The notes under the pieces were generated by a model. That model made no database searches, had not been told where the DNA came from, and saw nothing but the letters and a program-made list of their open reading frames with translations. A stretch of DNA of 64,000 bases, taken from Sipunculus nudus (Eukaryota; Annelida; Sipuncula; Golfingiida; Sipunculidae). This document shows positions 12,241-24,989 of this stretch, in pieces (the first letter of the stretch is position 1; the number at the start of each line of letters is the position of its first letter). The translations under genes and the position numbers were made by a program. Where the stretch lies: positions 37,393,473 through 37,457,472 of the forward strand of contig CM049319.1 of NCBI GenBank assembly GCA_026874595.1. Reading direction: 5' to 3'.

Positions 12241-13217
12241 TGCTTCACGCCTTTTTTTTTCTCTTTTCTTCAGTTACCAGACACCCAATAGATGTTTCTA
12301 GGCAGCATACACATTATACAAGTGGATATATGTATCTGATTTCATGCATTAATGTCAATTTCGAGAGCATTCCCAATATATGTTACGCTCTTGGCCTTCT
12401 TGTTGATTTCTGGTACATATTACCCTAATGATGATACGCCTACCTTTTCGCTGACGTATCAGTCTCCTCATTGGAAAGAACGGACCAGCGGGAACATATA
12501 GGTAATATAATATGACGATATGATAATAATGAGTACATTGGCAATATAAGCTGCAATATCATACATCAGGTGTATGGACAATAGAAAGTATGCTGCACAG
12601 TTTAAAAACCGATATATATGCTTGATCAATCAGTTAAGAAGTTTAAATCGTTTTAACGAAAGGATTAGTTGGATGTATCAAGGTTAATGGTCTAAATATG
12701 ATGCGATTATGGATCACTTATCAATATAATATCTTATAACAGATGGGCTACACACCAGCCCAGCAAAATATATATGATTCCAATTAATTTCATCTTGTCT
12801 TTTATGAGGTTATAACTTATTGATATTTCATTATTGCAATAATGGAACAATATATTCAAAATAATATTAACATAAATGCTTTATTACATCATGAAAACTG
12901 CCATTATCATCTATTAGAAATAATTGACATAAATATAAAAATAATTTAGCGAGGCTGAAGAAATCAGTATCAATATAATATTACCTTGTTGGCTTTACTA
13001 AATTGTATTATTATCGCATTGGTGCTATTATTTAACCGTTTAAAGTAACAAGCTGATAGATGCGGCATTGTGCTCAACAAATGGCCCAAGTATTTGAAGA
13101 GGATAGAAGAACTGAAAAATAATAACTAACTTTACGTCTTACAGTAATCAGCCACAAAAAAAAACTTCCTTTCTTGGGTGACACGAATTTAATGTGGAGT
13201 ATTGAATTTCTACTTAC

Positions 13218-13355
13218 CATGCAGTCTCCTGTCCCAGAAATATAACTCTCTTTACTCAAGCACGCACGGCAATCAATGCACACACCCCAGATGTGGCTGG
13301 TCTGTCGGTTCACACGTAAGAACCAGTAGAGTTCTTGAAAAAATGGATATAATTC
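13218..13355 (-). other. candidate internal exon, minus strand
   Basis: An open frame of 46 codons lies between a tandem acceptor TTACAGTAG| and a strong donor CTGCATG|GTAAGTAG, length divisible by three. The peptide is aromatic at first (ELYPFFQELYWFLRVNR) and then Cys-rich (GVCIDCRACLSKESY). The C-x2-C-x2-C spacing superficially recalls a LIM finger, but the required His spacing is wrong. The polypyrimidine tract is weak. I do not recognise the protein; a chance open frame is quite possible. Confidence 0.2.
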
Positions 13356-13358
13356 CTA

Positions 13359-14479
13359 CTGTAACAACAGTTTCCACAGATTAACACAACTCATTTTTTT
13401 TCTGGCACCAAATGTTAAATTTAATTGTGAGCCTTAAACATTAGTACAGCATATGGCCCAACACGCCATTTGTATAACTCAATCTTCGTGTAATTTCCCT
13501 TAACAAAACACGTATACATTCTTCTTAAACGCGAAAATGTAAGAAGTCATAGGTGATGATTTCGTAGTTGAGCACGCTGGGAAAACTGCTGTTTTGCCGA
13601 GTTCAGAAGCAGGTCAATGTACTCTGGGCGATTTATGGACTCCAACAATGAATTGCTTGGATATCATACCTACACGCGCTGAATCTCATAGAAAAAAAAA
13701 ACTTCTTGGCCATCAACGCTGTATAGCCAATTAGAAGGAGAGTGGTTTTTAAGGGGAACACAGACCACTGGTTTGTTAAGTATCTCCAAGATTCAAATAA
13801 GAATATATGATTACTAAGGGACTGTAGTCCGACGCGAGTTTAAGTCACACCATGCCGAACCAGCAACAGGAACTACTTATGTAACCATCGCCTTCAAGGA
13901 AACTGGAGTTACATGATTAACTAAGATGTTTGGTACTATGGATTATGAAACTTGAGTACCTGAAAAATGAAGATGTATATTACTCTCAGAGTACGATTAT
14001 TACCCGTTATGATGTGTAATAGGATGGCAAAGCTCGTAAACATCATCAAAGTTCATGTATCATCCATTTTTATAGGGGATTAAAATGGCATATTAAAACA
14101 GGCAAGAGTAAGATATGCATGTGTCATAAGTAAATGGGTCTTTGTCTCACTTGAACAATTTAGCTATTGTTAGTTCGACTAATTAATTAAATTTGGTACT
14201 ATTGTTTCATTACATAACTGTCGGAATGATCAAACATTATTAGCATTTGATCTTGAATTAAATAAGGAAAATTGATACCGCACTGATAGGGCAAACATTT
14301 CCTCTTGTGTATCTGTCATACATTTCGTGGCTATAAAATCAGATTTAACATCGTTTTCCACTGAAACACAAAATACCTTATGTCTTGTTAATGGATGAAT
14401 CGTTTATGTGTCACAGTCATCAGATATTTGAAGGCTTAATTTGTTTAATTGACCACATCCGCCCGGGAAACACCATTGA
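13359..14479. other. no gene recognised
   Basis: AT-rich unique-looking sequence, no repeat seen. Confidence 0.55.
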
Positions 14480-14950
14480 TGGAGGACCAGAGTGTGGACA
14501 TGGGCCAGAGTCGGGACTCGATTCTCTTTCTTTGGGACCTGGACTCGGACTTGTCCTTGGAGGTAAGGACTCGAGAAATCAGGCCAAGTCCATCTCGAGT
14601 CCAGCAAAAGGGAAATTTTGTGACATACTAAGAAAACACTTATATACGACATACTAAGAAAACACTTATATACAAGTGCGAAATTCTAACAGAATATTAC
14701 AAGAAAAAGATTGTATATACCAAGTTTTAGCTCTGCATAGGGCGTTTAATGTAATTATGCATTCAATTAAAAGCATGTAACATAAAAATACTTGTGTTAT
14801 TCTCAAACTTTCATTTGGACTCAGGTTCAAGTTGACTTGGACTCGACGAAGGTTGTCTTGGACTCGAACGTAAAAGACACGACCTTTGACTCGGACTCGG
14901 GCAGCCTGGACTCGGACTTTGATGGTGTGGACACGACTACATCACCAACA
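14480..14950 (+). repeat. GACTCGGA-rich interspersed repeat, copy 1
   Basis: Arms rich in GACTCGGACT / GACTCGAG (14,505-14,605 and 14,815-14,930) flank an AT-rich middle containing TATATACCAAGTTTTAG. The end is GGTGTGGACACGACTACATC. The same layout recurs at 28,745-29,430 and 44,563-45,068, and an end fragment is at 2,303-2,366. A perfect 26-bp tandem duplication (14622-14647, 14648-14673) is specific to this copy. Confidence 0.7.
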
Positions 14951-15114
14951 CTCATATTGACAAAACTGTTGTTTTGTCCGAGTTCTATTTCATGGTATAC
15001 AGCTATGTACAACTCTTTGGAATTAAATCAGTATTTTTTTTCACATATATTTTCTAAATATAAGATGTTCATTAAAGGTTCTTCTTCATCATGGACGGTG
15101 TCATTGCAAAAGAG

Positions 15115-15320
15115 ACTTGATTATACCGTGAAACCTTGAAATTACAACCACAAACGAAACCTCGATAAAGTGATCGTGTTTTCGAAGTGGTCGTCTGAAC
15201 GATGTCTGACACAGAGAGGAAAAAAGAACGGGGACCGTGAACGTAAAACAGCGGTCGTTTTTTAAAGGTGGTCGCTAAGTAGTTAGGCGAGATTTGGTAT
15301 GATAATACAGTCGTGCTTTC
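15115..15320. repeat. possible pogo/Tigger-like MITE remnant
   Basis: Contains AAACCTCGATAAAGTGATCG, GAAGTGGTCG, CAGCGGTCGTTTTTTAAAGG then TGGTCGCTAAGTAG, and GGCGAGATTTGGTATG. Repeated GTGGTC words next to CCTCGATAAAG resemble the ends of pogo/Tigger-type elements. Ends are not well defined and no target duplication is evident. Confidence 0.35.
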
Positions 15321-16639
15321 TATAAAGCCGCCAGAGTTAATATAATATACTAATGTTAAGCCTACATCCTGTTGAACATCTTTTTTATGAAAGGGTTTGA
15401 AACTCGCGTGTTGTTTAGAATTTTTATTTTGCGTATGTGTGAAAATAGGTTCTAGTTGGTGAGCTAAGACCATTTCTTGGCACCAGATATTCCTCATAAT
15501 CGTGTTTGTTATTAAATATCATATTACAGGAATATAATATTCGTGCTGTTGATGGAATACTCTTTATTAGTGCCAAAAATATTATTTTCCTAGAAAGATT
15601 ACTTCTAATTGAACAACCGGCTTAAATTGGTAACAAAGACAACGTATTCTCCGTTTCCGGTTGCAACTTTGTCCAAGCATTTAAACGCAAAATAAAATAT
15701 TGATAACAGCAATTTTGTAAGAAGGATTGCTTGCGAAACCACTTTTGGAAAATTAATCCAAACAACAGATATAGCTTATAATGTGTCCAGCCCTTGCCCT
15801 TTTATAATTGTCTGCTTCGTAGCATCTCTTGCAGTTAATCACTTCAATTGTCTAATAATTTATGCATGCCAGGACAAAGTATCTTGATGGAAATGGTCAA
15901 CTGTAAAGGTTTGATTTACTTACATTATGTATTGTAGTTAATGCGTTTTCTATTCCCATGCAAAGAATAGGTCCGTGGATTTGTATAGGTGGCGCTGTTA
16001 ATTTAATGGTGTGGAAGATGATCATATGCTCGGAATTTTATGTTATTAAACATTTGAGGTTTATATAATGAACAGGGACAGAAATAAATCCTACAATGTA
16101 CTGAGGACATTGCACCAGTATGCATATTTTATGCATCTTATCTGTTTAACCACTATTCACTGCGCTCCGGCCTTTTGAAATTAGTTCGGCTAAGTAAAAA
16201 AAAAGGCTTCACTCTGCGAATAATCGGACACACAAGTGTACAACTCTCGTGGGTAGAGTTTGTGGGCGTCAAAATCTACCACCCACAATGCACCGGGGCT
16301 TCTAAATACATGAGTTATGTAGCTATAAATGTAGGGAAAAGGGTAATGAAGCAAGTTTTAACATGTTTGAAAAATACAGTTTTAAGGTAAATTAAGGACT
16401 TGTCGGAAAGTGATATTTTGTAAGCATAAGTATGTGAAATGTGGCAGAAGGAGTTTCCTTGAAATGTAACAGTTTTGAGAGTTGAGACATGTCGTCTAGG
16501 TTCTTTTTGAATAAAACGACCTCTAGTGTAGGGTGAAAAGTTTTTTAATTTTGGCCGAACTGATTTCAAATGGACAAAGCGTAGTGAATTCTTAAGCCGC
16601 TGGAGGCGAGCTCCATGGCACTGACACTCCAATGAGAGT
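15321..16639. other. no gene recognised
   Basis: AT-rich. The minus-strand open frame 15072-15497 reaches into the pogo-like remnant and has no recognisable domain. Confidence 0.5.
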
Positions 16640-17100
16640 TACAGAGAAGTGAGAAGGTAATCAATTTCCGCTTCCGTGCTCCTTTGACCGGAAATGACGG
16701 CCTTGGTCTTTGGGCCTCGCCTTCAGATAATTCAATCAAGGTCAAGGTCTTTATGCCATCATTACCATTGCCAATGCCTCTCTGGGAGCTTGGATAATCC
16801 GATATCTACAGACGACAACTCTCCATACACGAAGCACACGGGGGTGAGGTTTATTATATGAAATCGGCCGCAGAAGTGGCCAAAGTTCGATATCCAAGTA
16901 GAGCCATAATGGCCATTGATCAATTCGATAGTTTTATCAGGATCAAAATGATAACTAGGGCATACAAGGAGTTACATAAATTAAGAATGCAATTTTTATT
17001 CCGGAAACGCTCTCGTTTAGGTGACTGTTTACAAAGGAAAGCGGGTCAACGCGTCCGGAGTAGTTGGCTTCTAAATATACATGGTCTGGGATATATATGA
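16640..17100. other. candidate conserved non-coding block
   Basis: GC-balanced, no simple repeats, with CTTCAGATAATTCAATCAAG and GGCCATTGATCAATTCGATA. Short open frames on both strands are not recognisable. Confidence 0.2.
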
Positions 17101-17473
17101 AACAGACACACAAGGAAGAGGTAAAGAACACAGAAAGAATGTTGAACATGTCTAAGTACTAAAGTTTCATTTACAACTTAAGCCACACCGTTAGAAAGAC
17201 ATCCTCTATACTGGCACATGAAGTACCTCTGGATTCTGCATATGGCTGCATTTGATTTAAGGGAGGATACCTGTAAAATCCCCTATATTTACCAACGCCC
17301 AAAAGTTTTCCCATTTCCTCTTTCATGTTTCCATCTATCCTAAAACTGTTTTGTTTTTATTTTAATTCATTAAAAATTTTAAAAATTTTCTCATTAAGAA
17401 AGGCTCTAAATATAAGAAAACAAAAACATTTTCATACGTATGGGCATCATCAGGAAGAGAAGTGTAATAGGTT

Positions 17474-17474
<1 letters not shown>

Positions 17475-17560
<86 letters not shown>
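17475..17560. repeat. (TAA)n(TA)n compound microsatellite
   Basis: About twelve TAA units pass directly into about 25 TA units. Confidence 0.95.
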
Positions 17561-17562
<2 letters not shown>

Positions 17563-17696
17563 CAAGAGATGCTACCTTGATCAAACAAATTATCGAAAAA
17601 AGCCTTATTTATATAATCGTAAAAACCGCATACATTATTAATAATATATACAATTATTTTTATATCATATAATCTATGACATCCTATGAAGAAGAA

Positions 17697-17819
17697 CATA
17701 TCTTTTATTTACATAAGATATGTAAATACATTTCAATCATATGTTTTATTTACAAAACATATATAAATACATTACAATCATATGTTTTATTTACAAAGCA
17801 TATATAAATACATTACAAC
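17697..17819 (+). repeat. 41-bp repeat, three units, internally palindromic
   Basis: Units start near 17697, 17738 and 17779: CATATGTTTTATTTACAAAA then CATATATAAATACATTACAA. Each unit pairs with itself (CATATGTTTT...AAAACATAT), and the last two are nearly identical. Confidence 0.8.
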
Positions 17820-19788
17820 CAAATTGTTTTACAAATTTGATTCTCCGTATCTAAACACAAAAATACATACACTCATTTAAGTTAATATCTTACAATACGA
17901 GCTTAAATTGTATTTATTGTGGGCAGTTCCTAAAAATTAAATTACATGGAGTAAAGGTCAGTATGATTTTTTTTATAAATATTTTTATATCCTCATATCC
18001 TCCTTGTATGACAGAACTAACAAATGATTAAAAAGCTTGATGAAAAATGAAACATTGTCATATTTCTAGTTTCTTAATAATTTTACAAAACTTTGGTAAA
18101 ACAATTATGACATACCTTCTAATACTTCCACTCTGTAAAATAATGTTCATTCCTTAAATATAACGCTTGTTGTTAGGAAGTATAAATGCAACCAGGTTTC
18201 CCTGTAGTAAATGTGTATTGCAAAGTGACATCCTTATCAATTATATTTCCTCTTAGTATTTACTTTCTTGGTGAATTTTCTATTATTGCTGATAACCAAA
18301 TACAGGCAGTGTTATTTCAAAAATCATAAAAATTAAAAAATATGAAACATTATTAGCAAATAGTAGATTATGAGATTATATACTCCCTGTAATTGTTTTT
18401 CCGGCTTGCGAGAGAGAAAGTAAGAATAAAAAAAAACAAATTATTATATTTTAATCGTTTCCCAAATGTCATTTGATAAACTATTTCTCTGCATATATCG
18501 AAAAATATTCAAGTATTGACGTAGAAAAAAAAAACTTTTACAAAACTATTACAAATCGATGAGTTTAGGAACATGAAACACCTTACATAGAGTGTTCTCG
18601 AAAGCTAATTCTATAAAATCGTCCTTTTGCAAAACAACTTAAAACATTACTTTTATCGGTAAGTATAGTATTTCTAATCCAGGAAACCGGATACACTAAT
18701 TTAAGTCCACTTTGGTAAATGAACTGTAACACTGAACCTTTCGGAACAGAAGAACCGCTCCATTCATGATTTCTGAGGTTCACATTACACAACACGGATA
18801 CCAATATATACTGAGTTTCATACAATATCGAAAGGATTTCCTAGATTTTAGTAGAAATACTGAGTATATCAGTTCAAAGAGTAAAACATCGAAGGCAAGC
18901 ATATACAATAGGTACCTTCCTTTATAAATGGGTAGAAACCTGCATTGTGGAATATATCAGTCATAATGCAAATGATAAATGTATAGCTAATTTAATTTTT
19001 ATACAGTACTGCTAGTCATCATATAAATTATCCATGGCGCTGTTAACACAGTAGGCTAAAATTTTAAATACATATAAGCAATATGCAATTTGCAAACAGA
19101 TTCAATGTAAAATAAACACAACATAGCTATTAAGTATCTGTAAATTTAAGAACAGTTGTAGAATGTTTCAAATAAAGACACAAGTGTCAGATGCACTGGC
19201 ATGTTTTACAAACATTGTACTAATTAAGGGTTTATAAACATGGCCCTGCTTATCAAGATAGACAATGCCCGAGTATAATAGACCTGTTCCCATGTGTCAA
19301 TCTAACCTAGCTCCATTTACTGGCCAATCAACAATAGCTTGTGATGTTTCTCTCTTGACATGCATGTCTGATGTTTTACACCCCACGTCAGGTTGACAAG
19401 TCATGTCATAAAAATGAAAATTTTTGTTGTAAGATGGGTATATACCCGGACCGGGATATCTTTTAATGTGCAGATTACTCCTCGTTGTAATTCTGGATCT
19501 GTTTCAAAATGTTCAATATTTACCCGTCACAGACTAAAAAAAACATTTGCTATGCTCATTATAGTCAGTTTTATTGATGACACAAATCAAGGGTGTATAC
19601 CATAAAATTGACTCTTTTATACGTTTTAAAACGTTCTATTTTATGTTTGTATTAATTAGTTAATTATATAAATAATCAATTTTCAAGCACATTTCAATCA
19701 TAACAATCACATCATTTAAATAAGCTATATATATACAAATTCGAGATGGACCGGGATTGGTTCAAAGGCCTCTGACTCTGATGAATCT
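17820..19788. other. no gene recognised
   Basis: Strongly AT-rich unique-looking DNA up to the satellite boundary. Confidence 0.55.
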
Positions 19789-20550
19789 GGTCCCTTCGCG
19801 TTCAGCTGCTGTATGGCTTTGTCTTACAGGTCCGTGCCGTTCAGTTGCTGTATGGCTTTGTCTTACAGGTCCCTTTGCGTTCAGCTGCTGTATGGCTTTG
19901 TCTTACAGGTCCCTTTGCGTTCAGCTGCTGTATGGCTTTGTCTTACAGGTCCGTGGCGTTCAGTTGCTGTATGGCTTTGTCTTACAGGTCCCTTTGCGTT
20001 CAGCTGCTGTATGGCTTTGTCTTGCAGGTCCCTTTGCGTTCAGCTGCTGTATGGCTTTGTCTTACAGGTCCGTGGCGTTCAGCTGCTGTATGGCTTTGTC
20101 TTACAGGTCCCTTGGCGTGCAGCTGCTGTATGGCTTTGTCTTACAGGTCCCTTGGCGTTCAGCTGCTGTATGGCTTTGTCTTGCAGGTCCCTTTGCGTTC
20201 AGCTGCTGTATGGCTTTGTCTTACAGGTCCCTTGGGGTTCAGCTGCTGCATGGCTTTGTCTCACTGTTCCCTTGACGTGCAGCTACTGTATGGCTTTGTC
20301 TTACAGGTCCCTTGGTGTTCAGCTGTTGTATGGCTTTGTCTTACAGGTCCGTGGCGTTCAGCTGCTGTATGGCTTTGTCTTACAGGTCCCTTTGCGTTCA
20401 GCTGCTGTATGGCTTTGTCTTACAGGTCCCTTTGCGTTCAGCTGCTGTATGGCTTTGTCTTACAGGTCCCTTGGCGTTCAGCTGCTGTATGACTTTGTCT
20501 TACAGGTTCCTTATGTGTTCAGCTGCTGCATGGCTTTGTCTTACTGGTTC
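19789..20550 (+). repeat. 40-bp satellite, 19 units
   Basis: Tandem units of 39-41 bp, core GCTGTATGGCTTTGTCTTAC then AGGTCCCTTTGCGTTCA. Unit starts are near 19801, 19840, 19880, 19920, 19959, 19999, 20039, 20078 and so on to 20518. Two variants exist: a 40-bp form with TCCCTTTGCG and a 39-bp form with TCCGTGGCG. In the first seven units they alternate 39-40-40, giving a 119-bp trimer. The unit contains no stop codon in any forward frame, so long open frames here are by-products of the repeat and not genes. Confidence 0.95.
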
Positions 20551-21194
20551 CTTAAACAACTCTAACAACACAATAAACTAAATCCATACAATTATACTGT
20601 AAAACAGCGGGATAGAAAAAAATCAATACAATCACAAAGAAAATAACGTGCACAGTACCTGGATACCAACACCGTCACAACGATAAGGTCTTTAAATGTA
20701 TACTCTTGGAGAATGACAGTCCAGTGTAGAGCTCTTGTAACATTCCAGAGAGTAAACTGAAGTCCAAATGCATAAAATCCAGGAGAAAGTCTTCAAAAAT
20801 CTATAATTGCCGTATTCGTCGGATAAGGTCCTAGAAACTGACACACGCTTCTGCGTCCGCTGTCTTCTCTGCTCTCTGCCCTCCCGTTCTAAAACACAGC
20901 CCCTTTATATACCTATACACCTCAAGCCGAGAATTTTCCACTTCTCGAACAGTCTATAAGATCTTGCACAAAAGAGTAAACACATGTTTCAGGAATTCTC
21001 CAGAAAAACAGCGCTGTGTATCTCTACATACCAGGCTCATCATGTGACCTCGGCCAGGCGTGAAAACCCAAGGCTAACATGACAACGAGAGTTCAACCAG
21101 TACGGATTAAACATAGAATGTAATACGCGGCCAGACACGAGTGCCACAACAGGAGTTACGCCCGTGTCACATAATAAAAACAGCACCTGTAACA
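20551..21194 (-). repeat. truncated LTR, Gmr1-like family
   Basis: A 644-bp minus-strand LTR fragment whose 5' edge is intact (ends on the plus strand as CAGCACCTGTAACA at 21181-21194) but whose 3' part, about 175 bp, is missing. The break falls exactly where the 40-bp satellite array ends at 20,550. The TATA region (CCTTTATATACC) is retained. On its other side it abuts a (TA)n tract. Confidence 0.82.
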
Positions 21195-21222
21195 ATATAT
21201 ATTTATATATATATAATATATA

Positions 21223-21297
<75 letters not shown>

Positions 21298-21300
21298 TAT
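21195..21300. repeat. (TA)n tract abutting truncated LTR
   Basis: TA-rich tract beginning immediately at the outer edge of the LTR fragment that ends at 21,194. Confidence 0.95.
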
Positions 21301-22173
21301 AAACAAAGTCATCATCCCACCCTGGAAGAAAAATTGACGCCACTGTTCCATCTCCACTTTTGCCTGCCACCTGTGACATTGCGACGTACTTGATGCAGAC
21401 GGCTTACCCTTGCAATAAAGACTTTGGATGAGAGCTTTGCGTGGAAGGCGGTTTGAAAGCGAAGCACAAATTGACAGTGACCAGAATGTGCACATGCGTC
21501 CGACACACGTATCAACAAGAATATTTAGACTTGTATCGATACGCATTATACGAGAGAGGGGACTATAGAGCTGTACCTTGTTTTCATATCGTGTTGCTGT
21601 TGGGCAATACATAGTGTTTAAACCAATACGCATTATCAGACATTACTCTGACAGAGTGAGACATCGTATAACGATGAACGTGGTCACGTCGTTATTTAGA
21701 TATTATATTAATAACAAATCATAAAATATTTGAGTTTAATAGAGAGAGAGAGAGAGATAGAGTACTTTGGTTAATCCGTGTAAGGGACATTTTAATGGTA
21801 CTTTGTTAGGAGGCCTTTCAAGTCGATATAGTGGAAGTTTCTTGTTACATTCTGCTTCATTTACTTTTCTGGCCATTTTATTTCTTTTGATTTCAAGTTA
21901 TATTCATGTTACATCAGGGGTATTGTTCCCCGAATTCAGCTTCAACTCTTTTATCTTCTGAGGAAGCGAAGGCATCAAATGTCCTCGATTTTAGTTTTCT
22001 TTTCAGGAATGTTTTCTTTTCAATTATCTAAATGTCCATATGTATTAAACTATGATAAATAGAACTTGTTATAATAATCAAACCTGTATTCGAAATGCAA
22101 GATAAATACAGATATTTTTTGTGAAATATATATTTCTCTGCCGTTTTGCTTCGTTGATTACATTGTAAATCTG
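21301..22173. other. no gene recognised
   Basis: Short minus-strand frame (21310-21633) lacks a recognisable domain; a short GA run lies at 21,740-21,755. Confidence 0.5.
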
Positions 22174-23052
22174 TGTTACAGATGCCTGTTTTATTGTGAG
22201 CTGTTGACATGTCTCTTTTGTTGTGCGCTGTTGGCATTCTGATTCGTCTTTGGCTCAAGCCCTGGCGTTGCTATGTTACGGCGTTCCTTGTTCTGGCTGG
22301 CCGGGTGCGGCCCGCGTGTAAACATTGGGTCATGCTAGTGTGAGGCTTTCTTGCCTGGCCGAGCCGAGCCGGCTCACGTGTGAACCCTGGTATATAGAGA
22401 CACAGCGATGTTGTTCTAGATTTTTCGTGTAACGCGTGTGTACTGTGTTTCATGTTAGGTTCTTTTCGATTGTTCGTGAAAGGAAATTTTCTAGAGTTTT
22501 CGGATGAAAGGTTATAAATATGGCTATGTTTTTAGAGCCGAGAGAGAGGTGAGAGAATATTCCAGCGGACACAGAAGCGTGTAAGTCAGTTTGTGGGACC
22601 TATTCCGATAAGTGCGGCAATAATATAGATTTTCTTCTTGATGACGGATCTGTATATAGTCTTCAGTTTGCTTTCGGGATTATGACAGAAACTTCACTTT
22701 GGGATTAAGGCGGATTGATTTTGTGAATGAACTGGACTGTTATTCTCTGAGAAGATTTGTGTGAACTGTTCATCTGAATTATATGCTTCATGTCGCTGTG
22801 ACAGTGGTGGTATCCAGGTACTATACACTTTGTTTATTAGGCTGTGTGATTATATTGATTTGCTGTTATACTGTTTTTGTACTGTGTAATTGTATTGATT
22901 TCGTGTATTGTAATGTTAGGGTTGTTTTTAGAATAGATTATAGTTATTTGTTAACAAAAAACCACTGACTTCTTTATTCATTCCCCTAGACATTTCGCGC
23001 TGCCTAGTGTTACAGAATCTGATTTTTTTTGTTGATATTAGGTTTCGTGACA
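22174..23052 (+). repeat. diverged solo LTR, Gmr1-like family
   Basis: An 879-bp LTR beginning TGTTACAGATGCCTGTTTTA and ending GTTTCGTGACA. Shared landmarks with the other LTRs are the TATA-like TTATAAATATGG (about 22512), ATTCCAGCGGACACAGAAGCG (22560-22580), the GTTAACAAAAAACCACTGAC segment and the ACATTTCGCGCTGCCTAGTG segment. The AATAAA equivalent is altered to AATAGA. It is clearly more diverged than the other three copies, so it may represent a different subfamily. No clean target-site duplication is seen. Confidence 0.8.
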
Positions 23053-24989
23053 TATGTTTGATCAAGATAAGTGAGTTTAGTGTTGAAATCCCGAAAGCCC
23101 GTTCCGAATCTAAGCCCCTTTTTCTCTAGTATCCCAATTGTTATATGGACCAATATTTCTAATTAATGATATCAGGCAGTGTTTAAATTTTTGTCATTTT
23201 TATGGACCTTAAACAAAGTTAACAAATTATATGTAACGGTTATAAGATCTGCATATGTTAATTTGCAAGAGTTGCAATGTTTAAAATAAAAATGTATGTA
23301 ACATTCTGTAACGCAACTGACTTGTATAACATAACGCTCATGCAATAGGAAAATGCAATGCAAATGAAAGTAAAGTTCAAAATATGTCATGATAGGTAAA
23401 TAATAATTGATTAAAAGGTGAAACGAATGACATATTTTTAATAAGTATAAAATAATAAATGAAAGAGTGTGCCCTATTCACTCAGAATTCAAAAAGGGGC
23501 ACTGATCATAGGCGGAATGTAAAATTGGATGAGTAAAGGCGGCGCCTATTATGGCTACATTGACTGGTTGTATGCTCAAAAGGAAGCCGAGAAAACCGAC
23601 ATGAATGTAAAGCGATAAAAATTGAAAAAGTAGGTTTGTTTAGGTACGGTGGTACTGGGTAACTTAGGTTACGGCCTATTTTTTACCGGTTTTTTAATGG
23701 TACAGAGCCGGTTGGGTGGTATCTGGGTCTCCGATTAGAGGACACGGGTGAAATGGGGCACAAGGTAAAACCCGGAAAAACTCAGAAATTTGACCTTAAT
23801 AATTTAAACGATCAGAAAAGCAATACATCACTTGCTGGTGTATGATTTTGCTATTTCGATCGGTAAAACAAAGACTATTCGGTAGAACAGCTGATTCTGA
23901 ACCCACGGGAATCGACTTAACCGCTTAAATCAATCCCCGAAGTCCAATGATCACCCGCGAATGTAACGGTGGCTGTGATTTATGATGATGCAGAGAAGTA
24001 TAAAATAAATATATTTACTTTGACCTGTGTAGGAAGAGCTGCAAATACGATGACGTCAGTTCATGTGGCCAAAACTGTATATTTAATGTACTGTAGGACG
24101 AACGCATGTTTTACGTAACAAACGTGTGGCTTACATAAAAACACTGTGACGTCATCTCTATGAATCGTCAAATAGATCTAGATTGTTATTCTTTTCTTTA
24201 TTAAGCGATTAGAAATGGAACAATGAAAGTAGTAACAATGAGAAATGTTCCGCAGAAACTTCAGTCTGTGTCATATTGTCACGCTCACCTGCACAAAATC
24301 GTAATTAAGTGAATTCCATACACTTTAATTCTATATTTTGTAGGAGGTATGTAATCTTGTCACTATGATTTGCAGACCGAAACTGCTTAACTTCTTACAT
24401 GTGTTGCACAGGATACCCACATACCCACTGAACATCGTGTTAGTGAAATCAGGTACTTCATCTATTCTTTATCTTTGTTTTAGATATAATTTCACGACTG
24501 GCATGGTGTTACAATCTTCTGGCTCTAGCTGAACTCCCGGCATCTGCCTGTTAAGCTTCATGGGCCTGAGAACCAACTATTACTGACTTGCTGTCTAAAT
24601 GCTTCAGCAGCTCAGAGATTATACAAAAATAATTATTGACGTCTGGGTCTATTAAGAAAAGACGGTGTTCCTCTTATGTGTGTTCAAGCTAAAAGTAGGA
24701 ATTTGCATTCTAAGGAATGCAATCCTACGCCATGTTCGGACCCACGTTTGCAGACACTTATTCGGCCCATATTCCAAGGTTCATTTGTGAATACGCCTTG
24801 ATGACGTTCTTCAATCCGGATCATGTGCCGGATCTAAATAAAAAAAATTAATCAATTTAACATCGGCACATTCTCGAAATGCCAAGAAAAACTCATGAGA
24901 TGGTTAACAAACCTAAGTTATGTGGTTAACAAACACACATACACACAAACACACGAGGATGAACGCATACTCTCCTGGCGGAGACAGTA
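23053..24989. other. no gene recognised
   Basis: Contains a weak SINE-body match at 23,567-23,620 and two CRE-type words (GATGACGTCAG near 24050, GTGACGTCATC near 24147). Confidence 0.5.

Larger units (their letters stand above)
9351..13217. other. no gene recognised
   Basis: Contains the paired repeat fragments at 9,652 and 10,742 and the GC-balanced block at 11,820-12,240. A GC-rich patch at 9,820-10,060 is open on the plus strand (9860-10063) but not recognisable. Confidence 0.5.

Noticed and set aside
13218-13355. LIM-domain exon
   Set aside because: The C-x2-C-x2-C run and FLRVN string recall LIM-homeodomain proteins, but the required His-x2-Cys spacing is absent, so no family was assigned.
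14385-15139. Asp/Ser-rich protein encoded by GACTCGGACT arms
   Set aside because: The region is a non-coding interspersed repeat present in several copies, and the frames are not kept between copies.
15072-15497. 141-codon minus-strand gene
   Set aside because: Half of it overlaps the pogo-like remnant and the peptide has no recognisable motif.
17697-17819. CRISPR-like repeat-spacer structure
   Set aside because: Repeats are directly tandem without unique spacers and the DNA is eukaryotic.
19757-20581. Long plus-strand open frames (up to 250 codons) with repeated SCCMALSYRS / LLYGFVLQV peptides
   Set aside because: All three forward frames are open because the 40-bp satellite unit lacks stops and shifts frame each unit; no start context, domain or codon bias supports a protein.
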